DNA of 61,885 nucleotides from Stenotrophomonas sp. PS02298 (GTDB lineage Bacteria; Pseudomonadota; Gammaproteobacteria; Xanthomonadales; Xanthomonadaceae): NCBI RefSeq assembly GCF_029959445.1, contig NZ_JASCOR010000006.1:1-61885 (forward strand), read 5' to 3'. The translations under genes were made by a program, and so were the position numbers. Position 1 is the stretch's first letter. Each line of letters starts with the position of its first letter. Shown in pieces: positions 20,026-28,453 of this stretch. The notes under the pieces are model-generated. The model saw only the letters and a program-made list of their open reading frames with translations, ran no database searches and had not been told where the DNA came from.

Positions 20026-21228
20026 ATGCACAGACGCCACGATCTGGATTGGCTGCGGGTAATCGCCTTTGGCCTGTTGGTCATCTATCACGTTGGCATG
20101 TACTACGTGAGCTGGGACTGGCACGTCAAAAGCCCGGCCGCGAGCATTGCGCCGGAGCCGCTCATGCTGCTGACCTCGCCATGGCGGATGTCACTGCTGT
20201 TCCTGATCTCGGGCGTGGCTACCGCCTTCATGTTCGCGCGCCAGCCTGCCGGCCTGCTGCGCCGCCGCTCATGGCAGTTGCTGCTGCCGTTGCTGTTCGG
20301 GATGGCGGTGATCGTGCCACCACAGGCCTACTACCAGGTGGTCGAGCAACTACCCGGCGGATACAGCGAGTCCTACTGGGCGTTCTACGGCAAGTATCTC
20401 AGCGGTTACCAGGGTTTCTGTGACAGCGACGGCTGCCTGCGCGTCCCGACCTGGAACCACCTTTGGTTCCTGCCCTATCTGTGGAGCTACACCGTCCTGG
20501 CCTGGCTGTTGTGGCGGCTGTTGCCCAGCTCGGCATTGCAGCGCCTGCGCCAATGGACCGGTCTGGCCTTGACCGGCTGGGGCGCGTTGATTGTCCCGGT
20601 GGCGGTCCTGGCCATCGCGCGTCTGTTGCTGGTCAACCGCTTCGAGCAGACCCATGCGCTGACCGATGACTGGTACAACCATGCCCAGTACGGCAGCGTG
20701 TTCCTGATCGGCTATCTCGCCGCCTTCAGCAGCCGCTTCTGGGAGTCGCTGCAGCGCCTGCGCTGGCTGTCACTGACCTTGGCAGGCGTCTGCTATGCAG
20801 CGCTGATCCACACCTGGTACTTCGCCGGCTACAACGACGCGCAACCGCCGCCGCTGGCGCTTCGCCTTGCGCTCCGGGTTGCCTGGGCGGTGGACCAATG
20901 GTGCGCGATCGGCGCCTTGCTGGGCTTTGCCTACCGTTGGCGCGAGGCCGACGGTCCGATCCTGCGTTATCTCACCCTGGCGGTGTTCCCGCTCTACATC
21001 CTGCACCAGACAGTGATTGTCGTACTGGCACACAAGCTCAAGCCGCTGCAGCTGAGCCCTGGCATCGAGGCGGCCATCCTGATCGCAGTGACGTTCGCTT
21101 TGTGCCTTGGCGCCTACGAACTGATCCGCCGCAGCGCGCTACTGCGGCCACTGTTTGGCTTGCGCGACCAGCCGACAGAACACATCTCCCGAACACCTGC
21201 CAAGGCCGTGAGCGAACGAGGAAACTGA
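20026..21228 (+). CDS. Acyltransferase family 3 membrane protein
   Basis: This 400-residue protein of the acyltransferase-3 family (PF01757, related to OpgC and OafA) has about ten transmembrane helices. The N-terminal signature DLDWLRVIAFGLLVIYHVGM contains the conserved Arg and His of the family active site. A second block is VPTWNHLWFLPYLWSYTVLA, and the C-terminal helices end with VFPLYILHQTVIVVLAH. It should transfer acetyl or succinyl groups to a glycan or other envelope molecule. The divergent membrane LytTR regulator is a likely partner. The ATG at 20026 matches the family start. The substrate cannot be assigned. Confidence 0.9.
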   Translation: MHRRHDLDWLRVIAFGLLVIYHVGMYYVSWDWHVKSPAASIAPEPLMLLTSPWRMSLLFLISGVATAFMFARQPAGLLRRRSWQLLLPLLFGMAVIVPPQAYYQVVEQLPGGYSESYWAFYGKYLSGYQGFCDSDGCLRVPTWNHLWFLPYLWSYTVLAWLLWRLLPSSALQRLRQWTGLALTGWGALIVPVAVLAIARLLLVNRFEQTHALTDDWYNHAQYGSVFLIGYLAAFSSRFWESLQRLRWLSLTLAGVCYAALIHTWYFAGYNDAQPPPLALRLALRVAWAVDQWCAIGALLGFAYRWREADGPILRYLTLAVFPLYILHQTVIVVLAHKLKPLQLSPGIEAAILIAVTFALCLGAYELIRRSALLRPLFGLRDQPTEHISRTPAKAVSERGN

Positions 21229-21298
21229 TCGGCGCTCACACCAGACAGCCTTGCTTTCGTCCGACCCGCGGCGCGTGCCAGCCAGGGGCACAAGCAAC

Positions 21299-22426
21299 TC
21301 AGCCAACTTCGGCGCGCGGCTCAGCAACCAACGGCCGTTCCGGTGCCGGCTTGCTCGGGAAGGCATGGCGCACGATGCGCCACATCACCTGGCCGAACTG
21401 GCGCGGCAGCGAACCGGTGTTGTAGTGCTGGCCGTAACGCGCGCAGATCTCCTTTACCTCCACCGCCATCGCCGCATAGCGGTTGGCGGGGATATCCGGG
21501 TAGAAGTGGTGTTCGATCTGATGGCTGAGGTTGCCGGTCATCACGTCCATCCACTTGCCGCCGGTCAGGTTGGACGAGCCGCGCAGCTGGCGCAGGTACC
21601 AATGGCCACGGCCTTCGTTGCGGATGCACTCCTTGGGGAAGGTTTCGGCATCGGCGGTGAAGTGGCCACAGAAGATCACCACATAGGTCCAGACGTTGCG
21701 GATGACGTTGGCCGCCACATTGCCAAGCAGCACCGGCAGGAAGAACGGGCCGGCCAATGCGGGGAACAGCACGTAGTCCTTCAGGACCTGCAGCATCGCC
21801 TTGCGACCGACCGGGCGGGCCTGGTGCCACAGCTGCTTGAGGGTCATCTTGCCGACCAGTACGCGACCGATGCGCAGATCCTGTATCGCGATGCCCCACT
21901 CGAACAGCAGCGCGAACACCACCGCCACGAACGGCTGGGCCAGGAAAAACGGATGCCAACGCTGCTCCGGGAAGATCCGCAATAGACCGTAGCCGATGTC
22001 ATCGTCCAGCCCGCGCACGTTGGTATAGGTGTGGTGGCGGAAGTTATGCGTCTTGCGCCAGTTCTCCGAAGTGCCGGCGATATCCCATTCGTAGGTCTTG
22101 CCCTGCAGCTGCGGGTCGCCCATCCAGTCGTACTGCCCGTGGATGACGTTATGCGCCAGCTCCATGTTTTCCAGGATCTTGGACAGCGCGAGCAGCAGCA
22201 CGCCGGCAATCCATGCCGGTACCAGCACGCTGTGCACGAATGCGCCCAGGAACAACAGGGCGCGTCCGGCGACACCGGTCCAACGCACCGCTGCGACGAT
22301 CCGGCGGATGTAGCGGGCATCACTGGCACCCAGCAAGGCCTGATGGCGGGCTTTTACGGCGTCGAGTTCATCACCGAAGGTCTGCAGTTCGGCAGCTGAC
22401 AGCACGCGGTTGTGCACGGAAGACAT
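21299..22426 (-). CDS. Membrane fatty acid desaturase, DesB/DesA3-like
   Basis: This 375-residue di-iron membrane desaturase (PF00487) introduces a double bond into an acyl chain, probably acyl-CoA at Delta-9, using electrons from the adjacent reductase. The three histidine boxes are complete: HNVIH (92-96), HNFRHH (127-132) and HQIEHH (about 305). Hydrophobic stretches lie between them. It follows the reductase gene by three bases in the same operon, and the TetR gene is divergent. This is the desT-desC-desB organisation of Pseudomonas aeruginosa. The Gln-containing third box is shared by acyl-CoA and front-end desaturases, so regiospecificity is inferred. Confidence 0.92.
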   Translation of the reverse strand: MSSVHNRVLSAAELQTFGDELDAVKARHQALLGASDARYIRRIVAAVRWTGVAGRALLFLGAFVHSVLVPAWIAGVLLLALSKILENMELAHNVIHGQYDWMGDPQLQGKTYEWDIAGTSENWRKTHNFRHHTYTNVRGLDDDIGYGLLRIFPEQRWHPFFLAQPFVAVVFALLFEWGIAIQDLRIGRVLVGKMTLKQLWHQARPVGRKAMLQVLKDYVLFPALAGPFFLPVLLGNVAANVIRNVWTYVVIFCGHFTADAETFPKECIRNEGRGHWYLRQLRGSSNLTGGKWMDVMTGNLSHQIEHHFYPDIPANRYAAMAVEVKEICARYGQHYNTGSLPRQFGQVMWRIVRHAFPSKPAPERPLVAEPRAEVG

Positions 22427-22429
22427 GAC

Positions 22430-23482
22430 TTACAGCTCCAGGGTCAGATCGGTACTGGCGCTGCTGACGCACAGTTTGAGCGGCACGGAAGGTTCGCTGG
22501 TGTAATCACCAGTCACGGTGTGGCGAGTGATGCCCGAGGCCTTGCCGCAGACACAGGTGTTGCAGATGCCCATTCGGCAGCCACTGGCTGGCTTGATGCC
22601 GGCCGCTTCCAGCGCAGGCAGCAAGGCAAGCCCGCGCGGCACGGTGAGTGTGCGACCGGTCTTCAGCAGCTGGATCTGCACACTGCCCTGCTCCACCTCG
22701 GCCAGCTGCGGCACGCTGAACGCCTCGCTGTCGAAATGCGCCACCTGGTCCTGCAGACGTGCGCGGGCGGCATTGGCAAAACCGCCCGGGCCGCAGGCCA
22801 GCACATGCGCTGCGCGCAGATCACCAAGGCAGTCGAGCTCATGACTGTCCACGCGCGCGGCGCCCTCACCGGTCACCGCCAGATGCAGACGGAACGACGG
22901 GTGGCGGGCGGCGATGGCATTGAACTCATCGATGAAGCACAACTGCTCGCGCTGACGTACCCAATAGACCAGGTCCACGGAGCCCTGCATGCCTTGTGCA
23001 TCCAACTGCCGCAGCAAGGCGCGCATCGGGGTGATACCACTGCCTGCAGCCAGCATCAGCAGCTTCGGCGGCGGCACTGCTGGCAGCAGCATCTCGCCAA
23101 AGGCCTGCCCCAGCGCGAACACCTCGCCGATGACCGCCTGTTCAGACAGGTACTGACTGAGCTTGCCACCGGCAATACGCTTGACCGTGATCGCCAGACG
23201 ACCATTTTCAAGCAGGACAGGGCTGTAGCTGCGCGTGGTCAGGCGGCCATCCAGTTCCGCGCCCAGATTGACGTGCTGCCCGGCCTGCAGGCCATGGAAG
23301 TGGCGATTGGGCTGCAATTCCAGGGTGACGGCGTCGGCGCTGGCCTTGTGGCGCGCCACCAGCCGGGCCAATGGCCGCCGCAGCGTCCACAGCGGATGCA
23401 CCCGGGTGGACCAGAAATCAAAGAAGCCTTCGCTCAGCCACGGGATCGGTGGCGGTGCGGTATTGCGGTAGACAGCACTCAT
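22430..23482 (-). CDS. Ferredoxin-type flavin oxidoreductase, desaturase electron donor
   Basis: This 350-residue electron-transfer protein (DesC-like) passes electrons from NAD(P)H to the desaturase. An FAD-binding ferredoxin reductase domain comes first (TTRSYSPV, FAD motif), then the nucleotide-binding domain (AGSGITPMRALLRQL), then a C-terminal plant-type 2Fe-2S domain (CRMGICNTC with a fourth Cys after it). The ATG at 23482 is preferred: the alternative at 23506 falls inside the promoter. A TATAGT -10 element ends only seven bases before this ATG, so the transcript is probably leaderless. It is the first gene of the des operon. Confidence 0.92.
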   Translation of the reverse strand: MSAVYRNTAPPPIPWLSEGFFDFWSTRVHPLWTLRRPLARLVARHKASADAVTLELQPNRHFHGLQAGQHVNLGAELDGRLTTRSYSPVLLENGRLAITVKRIAGGKLSQYLSEQAVIGEVFALGQAFGEMLLPAVPPPKLLMLAAGSGITPMRALLRQLDAQGMQGSVDLVYWVRQREQLCFIDEFNAIAARHPSFRLHLAVTGEGAARVDSHELDCLGDLRAAHVLACGPGGFANAARARLQDQVAHFDSEAFSVPQLAEVEQGSVQIQLLKTGRTLTVPRGLALLPALEAAGIKPASGCRMGICNTCVCGKASGITRHTVTGDYTSEPSVPLKLCVSSASTDLTLEL

Positions 23483-23489
23483 GGGGCGC

Positions 23490-23519
23490 ACTATACGTCC
23501 GAGCATACGACTGTGTATA
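23490..23519 (-). promoter_or_regulatory. Promoter of the reductase-desaturase operon
   Basis: On the minus strand, TATACA (23514-23519) and TATAGT (23490-23495) are separated by 18 bases. The -10 box ends seven bases from the ATG at 23482, so transcription would begin at or beside the start codon. The -35 box overlaps the operator, which suits repression by the TetR protein. Confidence 0.6.
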
Positions 23520-23529
23520 CAGTTGTATA
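23516..23529. promoter_or_regulatory. FabR/DesT-type operator
   Basis: TATACAGTTGTATA is a perfect inverted repeat (TATACA, two-base spacer, TGTATA). The core TACAnnTGTA is the core of the known FabR and DesT operators. It lies midway in the divergent spacer and overlaps the -35 of the des operon; a -10-like TATGAT (23544-23549) for the TetR gene lies 15 bases beyond it. Confidence 0.78.
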
Positions 23530-23575
23530 TTGCCAGTACAGGCTATGATTCACGCACCTGACCGGCCCGAGCCCC

Positions 23576-24238
23576 ATGACAGCACGCGAACAGCCCCTGC
23601 CCGCACAAGACGACCTGCACCCGGCGCGCAAGGCTTCCATCTCGCGTGACGACCTGCTGGCCGCCGCCCTCGCCCTTATCGGCCCGCACCGCAGCGTGTC
23701 CACGCTGAGCCTGCGCGAGGTCGCGCGCGAGGCCGGGATCGCCCCGAATTCGTTCTATCGCCAGTTCCGCGACATGGATGAACTGACGGTTGCCCTGATA
23801 GACCTGGCCGGCCGTTCGCTGCGCACCATCATCGGTCAGGCGCGCTTGCGCGCAGCCGACAGCAACCGCGGCGTGATCCGCCTGTCGGTGGAAACCTTCA
23901 TGGAGCAGCTGCGCGCCGACGACCGGCTGATGCATGTGCTGCTGCGTGAAGGCACGGCCGGCTCGGATGCGTTCAAGCATGCGGTGGACCGCGAGTTGGG
24001 GTACTTCGAGGAAGAGCTGAAAGCCGACCTGGTGCGACTGGCTGCACTGGACGGTGCAACCCTGCACGAGCCCGCGCTGGCTGCCAAAGCCATCACCCGG
24101 CTGGTGTTCGCGATGGGCGGCAGCGCGATTGATCTGCCCGAAGAGCGCGACCCCGAATTGATCGAAGAAATGTCGCAGATGATCCGAATGATCATCACCG
24201 GCGCCCGCGCGCTGGCACGGCGCCCGGTCAAGGCCTGA
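23576..24238 (+). CDS. TetR family repressor of fatty-acid desaturation (DesT/FabR-like)
   Basis: This 220-residue TetR-type regulator has an N-terminal helix-turn-helix (residues 20-70, ISRDDLLAAALALI and LREVAREAGIAPNSFYRQF) and an all-helical ligand-binding C-terminal half. FabR and DesT sense the ratio of saturated to unsaturated acyl thioesters and repress desaturase genes. Here the gene is divergent from a reductase-desaturase operon, with a palindrome of the right family between them. The ATG at 23576 is close to the -10 TATGAT, giving a short leader. DesT is favoured by synteny over FabR, which lacks a linked desaturase in enterobacteria. Confidence 0.9.
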   Translation: MTAREQPLPAQDDLHPARKASISRDDLLAAALALIGPHRSVSTLSLREVAREAGIAPNSFYRQFRDMDELTVALIDLAGRSLRTIIGQARLRAADSNRGVIRLSVETFMEQLRADDRLMHVLLREGTAGSDAFKHAVDRELGYFEEELKADLVRLAALDGATLHEPALAAKAITRLVFAMGGSAIDLPEERDPELIEEMSQMIRMIITGARALARRPVKA

Positions 24239-24263
24239 AGCAAGCCAAACGATATTGTGCGGT

Positions 24264-24601
24264 TGTAGGAGCGGCGTCAGCCGCGATGCTGATGATCCAC
24301 CCCATCATCATTGTCCCTGCAGTTTCATTGGTGCTGGCTTCGCGGCTTACGCCGTTCCTACAGACTGTGTATCGGTAAAGCCCCTGCCGAGCATGGCTCG
24401 GCACTACGCTGCGCCCTTGGCCTTGGCGGTCATCAAGCTGGTCCACGGATCCTGTTTTTGTGGGAGCGGCGTCAGCCGCGAAGCTGATGATCTGCCAGAT
24501 CACAGCTTTCCCATCATTTCATTGGTGCCAGCTTCGCGGCTCACGCCGCTCCCACAGGCTGTCTATCGCTAACGCCCCTGCCGAGCATGGCTCGGCACTA
24601 C
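24264..24601. repeat. Repeat cluster: two long hairpins and two SMAG palindromes in alternation
   Basis: Order: long hairpin 24264-24362 (TGTAGGAGCGGC ... GCCGTTCCTACA), SMAG 24385-24407, long hairpin 24459-24556 (TGTGGGAGCGGC ... GCCGCTCCCACA), SMAG 24579-24601. The alternation and matching spacing suggest that a roughly 195-base composite unit was duplicated. The last SMAG supplies the stop codon of the next gene. The gene-free stretch 24239-24597 holds nothing else. Confidence 0.88.
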
Positions 24602-25752
24602 CTTTGCAGGCATTGACGATAGCGGTCGGCTACCCGGTTGGCGAACCATTCTGTGGTCAGTTCGCGGGTGATCTTGGGGCTGTCCAGGCGGATGCCGGGA
24701 ATCAACGCACGCGGTACGGCCTTCCCGGCACGTGCATCCGCCATGGCGAACACCTGCGAGTGCAGCGTGCCATCACTGAAATCCAGCCGATCCGACTGCG
24801 CAAGCGCGCGCCGTATCTCACGCTCATCCATACCCAGTCGCGGCGCCAGCCTGCGCACCGCCAATTCGGTCTGGCCTGGCTTGTCGATCGGCGCATCCGG
24901 CACCAGCAGATCACCATCCAGCGCGAGCGAAACACCGGTCAGGCTGCTCACCGCGCTCTGGAACGCCGCATTGCGGCTGGCGTAACGGCCCGCGTTGTAA
25001 TCGGCAAAACGGTGCACCTTCTGCGTATAAGGCGTCTGATAGTCGAGCAGATGGGCAATACCGAAGTACACGCCACCGCGCCGGGTGAACACTTCATCGC
25101 GGATGCTGCGCGCCACCGGATAGGGGTAGTTCTGTGCATTGGCCTGCGCAAACGGAATGCTTACCTGCATCGCGCCGCCGGTCTGCACGGGATTTTTGCC
25201 GGCAAACAAGCGCTGCCCCATCGGCACGCGGCCAATGATCTCCTCGTACAACTCACTCAGGTCCCGTTCGCTGCGCGCCCGCGCCAACTGCTCACCGTAG
25301 CTGCGCCCGTCGCTGCCTTTCATCTTCAGGCCGGCATCCACCAGTAGCTTGGGAATGTGGACGGCTGCGGCACGGCGATCAATTTCGCTCCGGGCAATCC
25401 GCGGCAGATTGGGTACCTCGGGATTGGCGCGATAGCCAGATTCCTGTTCGATCACCGCCAAGGTCGCACAGATGTTCTCGACCGACGCTTCGATGCGTTG
25501 CGCCTCGAAGGCCATGCGGATATCGCCTGCCCAACCAATGCGATCATCGACGGTCGGCGGAATACGCCGCACGACCTCATCGCGCACCTGCGTTGCCGAT
25601 GGGCCCGGCGCAGGTGATGGCACGGTACTGCAGGACGCCAGCGCCAACGCCGCAAACAGGCCCAGCACGGCCTTCGTCCCGACTCCGCTGCACCACCAAG
25701 CGGAAACCGTGCGCGTGCTGCGCCAATCCTCGCATATCGCCTGCCTGCCCAT
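24598..25752 (-). CDS. DUF1615 family lipoprotein
   Basis: This 384-residue protein has a hydrophobic signal and lipobox (LGLFAALALASC, Cys near residue 41) followed by Ser/Pro-rich sequence, then the DUF1615 region: AVIEQESGYRANPEVPNLPR resembles a lysozyme-like helix with a catalytic-type Glu, and GGAMQVSIPFAQ resembles the following lytic-transglycosylase segment. A peptidoglycan lytic role is therefore plausible but unproven. ATG 25752 gives an unusually long n-region; a later GTG start at the hydrophobic core is the alternative. The stop codon TAG is the GTAG end of a SMAG element, so the C-terminus may have been set by the repeat. Confidence 0.8.
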   Translation of the reverse strand: MGRQAICEDWRSTRTVSAWWCSGVGTKAVLGLFAALALASCSTVPSPAPGPSATQVRDEVVRRIPPTVDDRIGWAGDIRMAFEAQRIEASVENICATLAVIEQESGYRANPEVPNLPRIARSEIDRRAAAVHIPKLLVDAGLKMKGSDGRSYGEQLARARSERDLSELYEEIIGRVPMGQRLFAGKNPVQTGGAMQVSIPFAQANAQNYPYPVARSIRDEVFTRRGGVYFGIAHLLDYQTPYTQKVHRFADYNAGRYASRNAAFQSAVSSLTGVSLALDGDLLVPDAPIDKPGQTELAVRRLAPRLGMDEREIRRALAQSDRLDFSDGTLHSQVFAMADARAGKAVPRALIPGIRLDSPKITRELTTEWFANRVADRYRQCLQR

Positions 25753-25799
25753 ATACTTCGCACCCTCGCCTGTCCAAATCGTAGAACGTGGCTTGACCC

Positions 25800-26993
25800 T
25801 TGAGCGCCACCGCTGAACAGTACTTCCCGCTTGTAGTCCCCGCCACCTCCCTGCTGCTGAGATTGGCGCTGCTGGCCGGTTGGCGTTCATTGCGCGACCA
25901 TCGCTACCTGCTGTGGCTGGCGGCCGGCTATATCTGCACCGCCTTTCCGCTGGCCGCGCAGATCCTGATGGACAATGCCCGGCTGGCGACCTGGTCGGTG
26001 CTGACCGGCGCCTTGTACTGTGCGGGTAGTTGGGCCACGGCGCAGGGTTTCGCGCTCAGAGCCGGCGGCAGAGTGCCGGTGCCGGCGGCGCTGATCATCA
26101 GCCTGATCACCCTGTTCGCATTGTTCTGCTTCTCCAGGCTCAGCGACGTGCTGGGCGCACGCATCGTTTTCCTCAACCTAGGCATGGGGCTGCTGCTCGC
26201 CCTGGCACTGCCGGCGCTGTTTGGCCGCAAGCAACCGGACACGCTCTTCGAGCGCCTGCTGCGCAGGACCTATCTGTTACTGGTGGCATACGCGATCCTG
26301 CGCCCGCTGTTGGCTTGGTTGCTGGCCGGCTGGTTCACCAGCAGCGGCTTGCCGCGTTCCGGCCTGTGGCTGTGGATGCTGGCCTTCAACCTGCTGCTCA
26401 ACCTGTGGCTGCTGTTCCTGCTGCTGGGCGGGCTCGCCCAGCAACTGATGGGAGAGCTGCGCCATGAGCGCAACCACGATCCGCTCACCTTGCTGCTCAA
26501 CCGCCGCGCCTTCTTCGAAATCGCCAACCAGCGCCTGCAACACGGCCCCGCCAACCATCGGGCATTGCTTGCCTGCGATGTCGATCATTTCAAGCAGGTC
26601 AATGACACCTGGGGCCATGCCGCCGGCGACAACGTGTTGCGGCAGGTCGGTGTGCTGCTACAGCAGATGACCCGCCCGGGCGATCTGGTCGCGCGCTTCG
26701 GCGGCGAGGAATTCGTGCTGTTGTTGCGCTGCGCTGATCCGGCCACCGCTGCCCGCGTCGCCGAACGCATACGTGCTGGCATCAGCGAGATGCACTGCTC
26801 ACCGGCGAAGCAGACCATCAGCGCCAGCTTCGGCGTCACCATGGTGGCGACAGCTGACGATCTGGAAAGTGCCTTGGAGCGCGCCGACCTGGCCGTGTAT
26901 CAGGCCAAGCGCGAAGGACGCAACCGGGTGATTGCCAGTCCATCGCAGGACGGCACTGACAGTATCCTCCCGATCCACCACTGCACACTTTGA
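25800..26993 (+). CDS. Membrane diguanylate cyclase (GGDEF)
   Basis: This 397-residue enzyme makes cyclic di-GMP from two GTP. Six to seven hydrophobic helices occupy residues 10-212 and form a membrane sensor without a recognised name. The catalytic GGDEF domain follows at 225-385, with DVDHFKQVND (metal-binding Asp260), the active site GGEEF (301-305) and an inhibitory-site RxxD, RPGD (292-295), five residues before it, so product inhibition is expected. There is no EAL domain. The start is TTG at 25800, since no ATG or GTG precedes the first helix. It is divergent from the DUF1615 gene with a 47-base spacer. The signal is unknown. Confidence 0.93.
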   Translation: MSATAEQYFPLVVPATSLLLRLALLAGWRSLRDHRYLLWLAAGYICTAFPLAAQILMDNARLATWSVLTGALYCAGSWATAQGFALRAGGRVPVPAALIISLITLFALFCFSRLSDVLGARIVFLNLGMGLLLALALPALFGRKQPDTLFERLLRRTYLLLVAYAILRPLLAWLLAGWFTSSGLPRSGLWLWMLAFNLLLNLWLLFLLLGGLAQQLMGELRHERNHDPLTLLLNRRAFFEIANQRLQHGPANHRALLACDVDHFKQVNDTWGHAAGDNVLRQVGVLLQQMTRPGDLVARFGGEEFVLLLRCADPATAARVAERIRAGISEMHCSPAKQTISASFGVTMVATADDLESALERADLAVYQAKREGRNRVIASPSQDGTDSILPIHHCTL

Positions 26994-27129
26994 ATCACGG
27001 CCCCACGCCACAGATCGCGCAGCTACGCCGTGTCATCCACGGCATGCGTCCAGCGCGGGCGCAACCGGCGAACCACCGATCACACCGTCTTTGCGCTAGG
27101 CTTGCCCTTCTTTCTGACCGCGTATTCCC

Positions 27130-27906
27130 GTGAAAACTGTTCACGCCACCCGCTACATCACCCCGCTGCGCGAAGGCGGTTCACTGCCAGCGGTGATCGA
27201 AGCCGACGACGATGGCATGTACGTCATCAAGTTCCGCGGTGCCGGCCAAGGCCCCAAGGCACTGATCGCCGAGTTGGTGGTTGGCCGGCTTGCACAGGCG
27301 CTGGGCCTGCCGATGCCGGATATCGTCCTGGTCGAACTGGACCGCGAGTTCGCCCGTACCGAGCCGGACCCGGAGATCCAGGACCTGATCCGCGCCAGCG
27401 AAGGTACCAACCTCGGCAGCGACTACCTGCCCGGCGCGATCAATTACGACCCTGCGGCGATGCAACCCGATGCCGAACTGGCGTCGCGCATCGTCTGGTT
27501 TGATGCGTACACCAGCAACGTGGACCGCACCGCGCGCAACCCCAACCTGATGGTCTGGCACCGCAAGCTCTACCTGATCGATCACGGCGCGGCGCTGTAC
27601 TTCCACCATGACTGGGAGAATGCCGGCGAGGCGTGCGGCAAGCCTTTTGTATTGATCAAGGACCACGTACTGCTGCCGTTCGCCAGCCACATCGCCGACG
27701 CCGACGCAGCGCTGGCTCCCTTGCTGACCGACGCGGTCATCGATGGCATCGTCGCGCAGATCCCGGACAGCTGGCTGCAGAACGAACCCGCTTTTGCCGA
27801 TGCGACCGCCTACCGTTCTGCTTACGCCAGCTATTTGAAGCGCCGCCTGCAATTGCGCGAAGCCTTCGTACAGGAGGCCATCCGTGCCCACGCTGCACAC
27901 CTATGA
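27130..27906 (+). CDS. HipA-like kinase family protein (HipA_2)
   Basis: This 258-residue protein of the HipA-like kinase family is shorter than HipA (about 440). Kinase landmarks can be read: Lys34 in YVIKF, catalytic Asp132 with Asn137 in NVDRTARN, and Asp151 in a DHG triplet replacing DFG (YLIDHGAALYF). The active site therefore appears intact. The start is GTG 27130, with no upstream alternative. The last 23 bases overlap the DUF3037 gene, in a different frame, so the two are translationally coupled. The pair recurs in proteobacteria, but its substrate is not known to me. There is no HipB-like antitoxin beside it, so a toxin role is uncertain. Confidence 0.88.
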   Translation: MKTVHATRYITPLREGGSLPAVIEADDDGMYVIKFRGAGQGPKALIAELVVGRLAQALGLPMPDIVLVELDREFARTEPDPEIQDLIRASEGTNLGSDYLPGAINYDPAAMQPDAELASRIVWFDAYTSNVDRTARNPNLMVWHRKLYLIDHGAALYFHHDWENAGEACGKPFVLIKDHVLLPFASHIADADAALAPLLTDAVIDGIVAQIPDSWLQNEPAFADATAYRSAYASYLKRRLQLREAFVQEAIRAHAAHL

Positions 27907-28276
27907 TTACGCCATCATCCGCGTCGTACCGCGGGTGGAGCGCGAAGAGTTCATCAACGTAGGCGTGATCGTCTCCTGCCCCAGCGCAGGACACCTGCAG
28001 GCCGCCATCGAGATCGATGTCGCACGGTTGCAGGCGTTTGCACCGCAACTGGATCTGGCTGGTGTGCAGCCGTGGCTGGATGCCATCGTCGCGATCTGCC
28101 GTGGTGAGCCAGGCGCCGGGCCGATTGCACAACTGCCACCGCGCGCCCGCTTCCACTTCCTGACCGCCAAGCGCAGCTCGGTGGTGCAGACCTCGGTCAC
28201 CCACGTAGGCCGCACCGCCAACCCTGCCAACATCGTCGAGCACCTGCTCGAACGCATGGTGCGCACGCCACGCTGA
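27884..28276 (+). CDS. DUF3037 domain protein, partner of HipA-like kinase
   Basis: This 130-residue soluble protein starts at GTG 27884, with AGGAGG six bases before it inside the kinase gene. It opens with the DUF3037 signature YDYAIIRVVPRVEREEFINVG and continues with a short alpha/beta fold (IEIDVARLQAFAPQLDL), ending VEHLLERMVRTPR. There are no catalytic motifs. Strict coupling to the upstream kinase suggests that it is an accessory subunit, substrate or neutraliser. No structure-based function is known to me. It is followed by SMAG repeats. Confidence 0.88.
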   Translation: MPTLHTYDYAIIRVVPRVEREEFINVGVIVSCPSAGHLQAAIEIDVARLQAFAPQLDLAGVQPWLDAIVAICRGEPGAGPIAQLPPRARFHFLTAKRSSVVQTSVTHVGRTANPANIVEHLLERMVRTPR

Positions 28277-28309
28277 ATCACCGTCCGGGACGCGGTGCCA
28301 ATTGCACCT

Positions 28310-28380
28310 GTAGAGCCGAGCCATGCTCGGCTTGGACGTTGCCGGCAATGCTGCTCACGCTGAGCATGGCTCGGCACCAT
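28310..28380. repeat. Inverted pair of SMAG-type palindromes
   Basis: GTAGAGCCGAGCCATGCTCGGC (from 28310) faces a diverged mate (TGAGCATGGCTCGGCACCAT, to 28380) that lacks the CTAC end. A dimer of this shape can fold into one long hairpin. Confidence 0.75.
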
Positions 28381-28396
28381 CGGCACACACACCACA

Positions 28397-28424
28397 CAAA
28401 AAGCCGGGCAACGCCCGGCTTAGT
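28397..28424. terminator. Terminator between convergent genes
   Basis: AAGCCGGGC / GCCCGGCTT with a three-base loop, flanked by AAAAA on its left. On the minus strand it has a U tract and ends the small TonB-C-like gene. On the plus strand the tract is weaker. Confidence 0.82.
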
Positions 28425-28453
28425 TGATCGTCTGGATGTGAGTCCTGGCGTGC

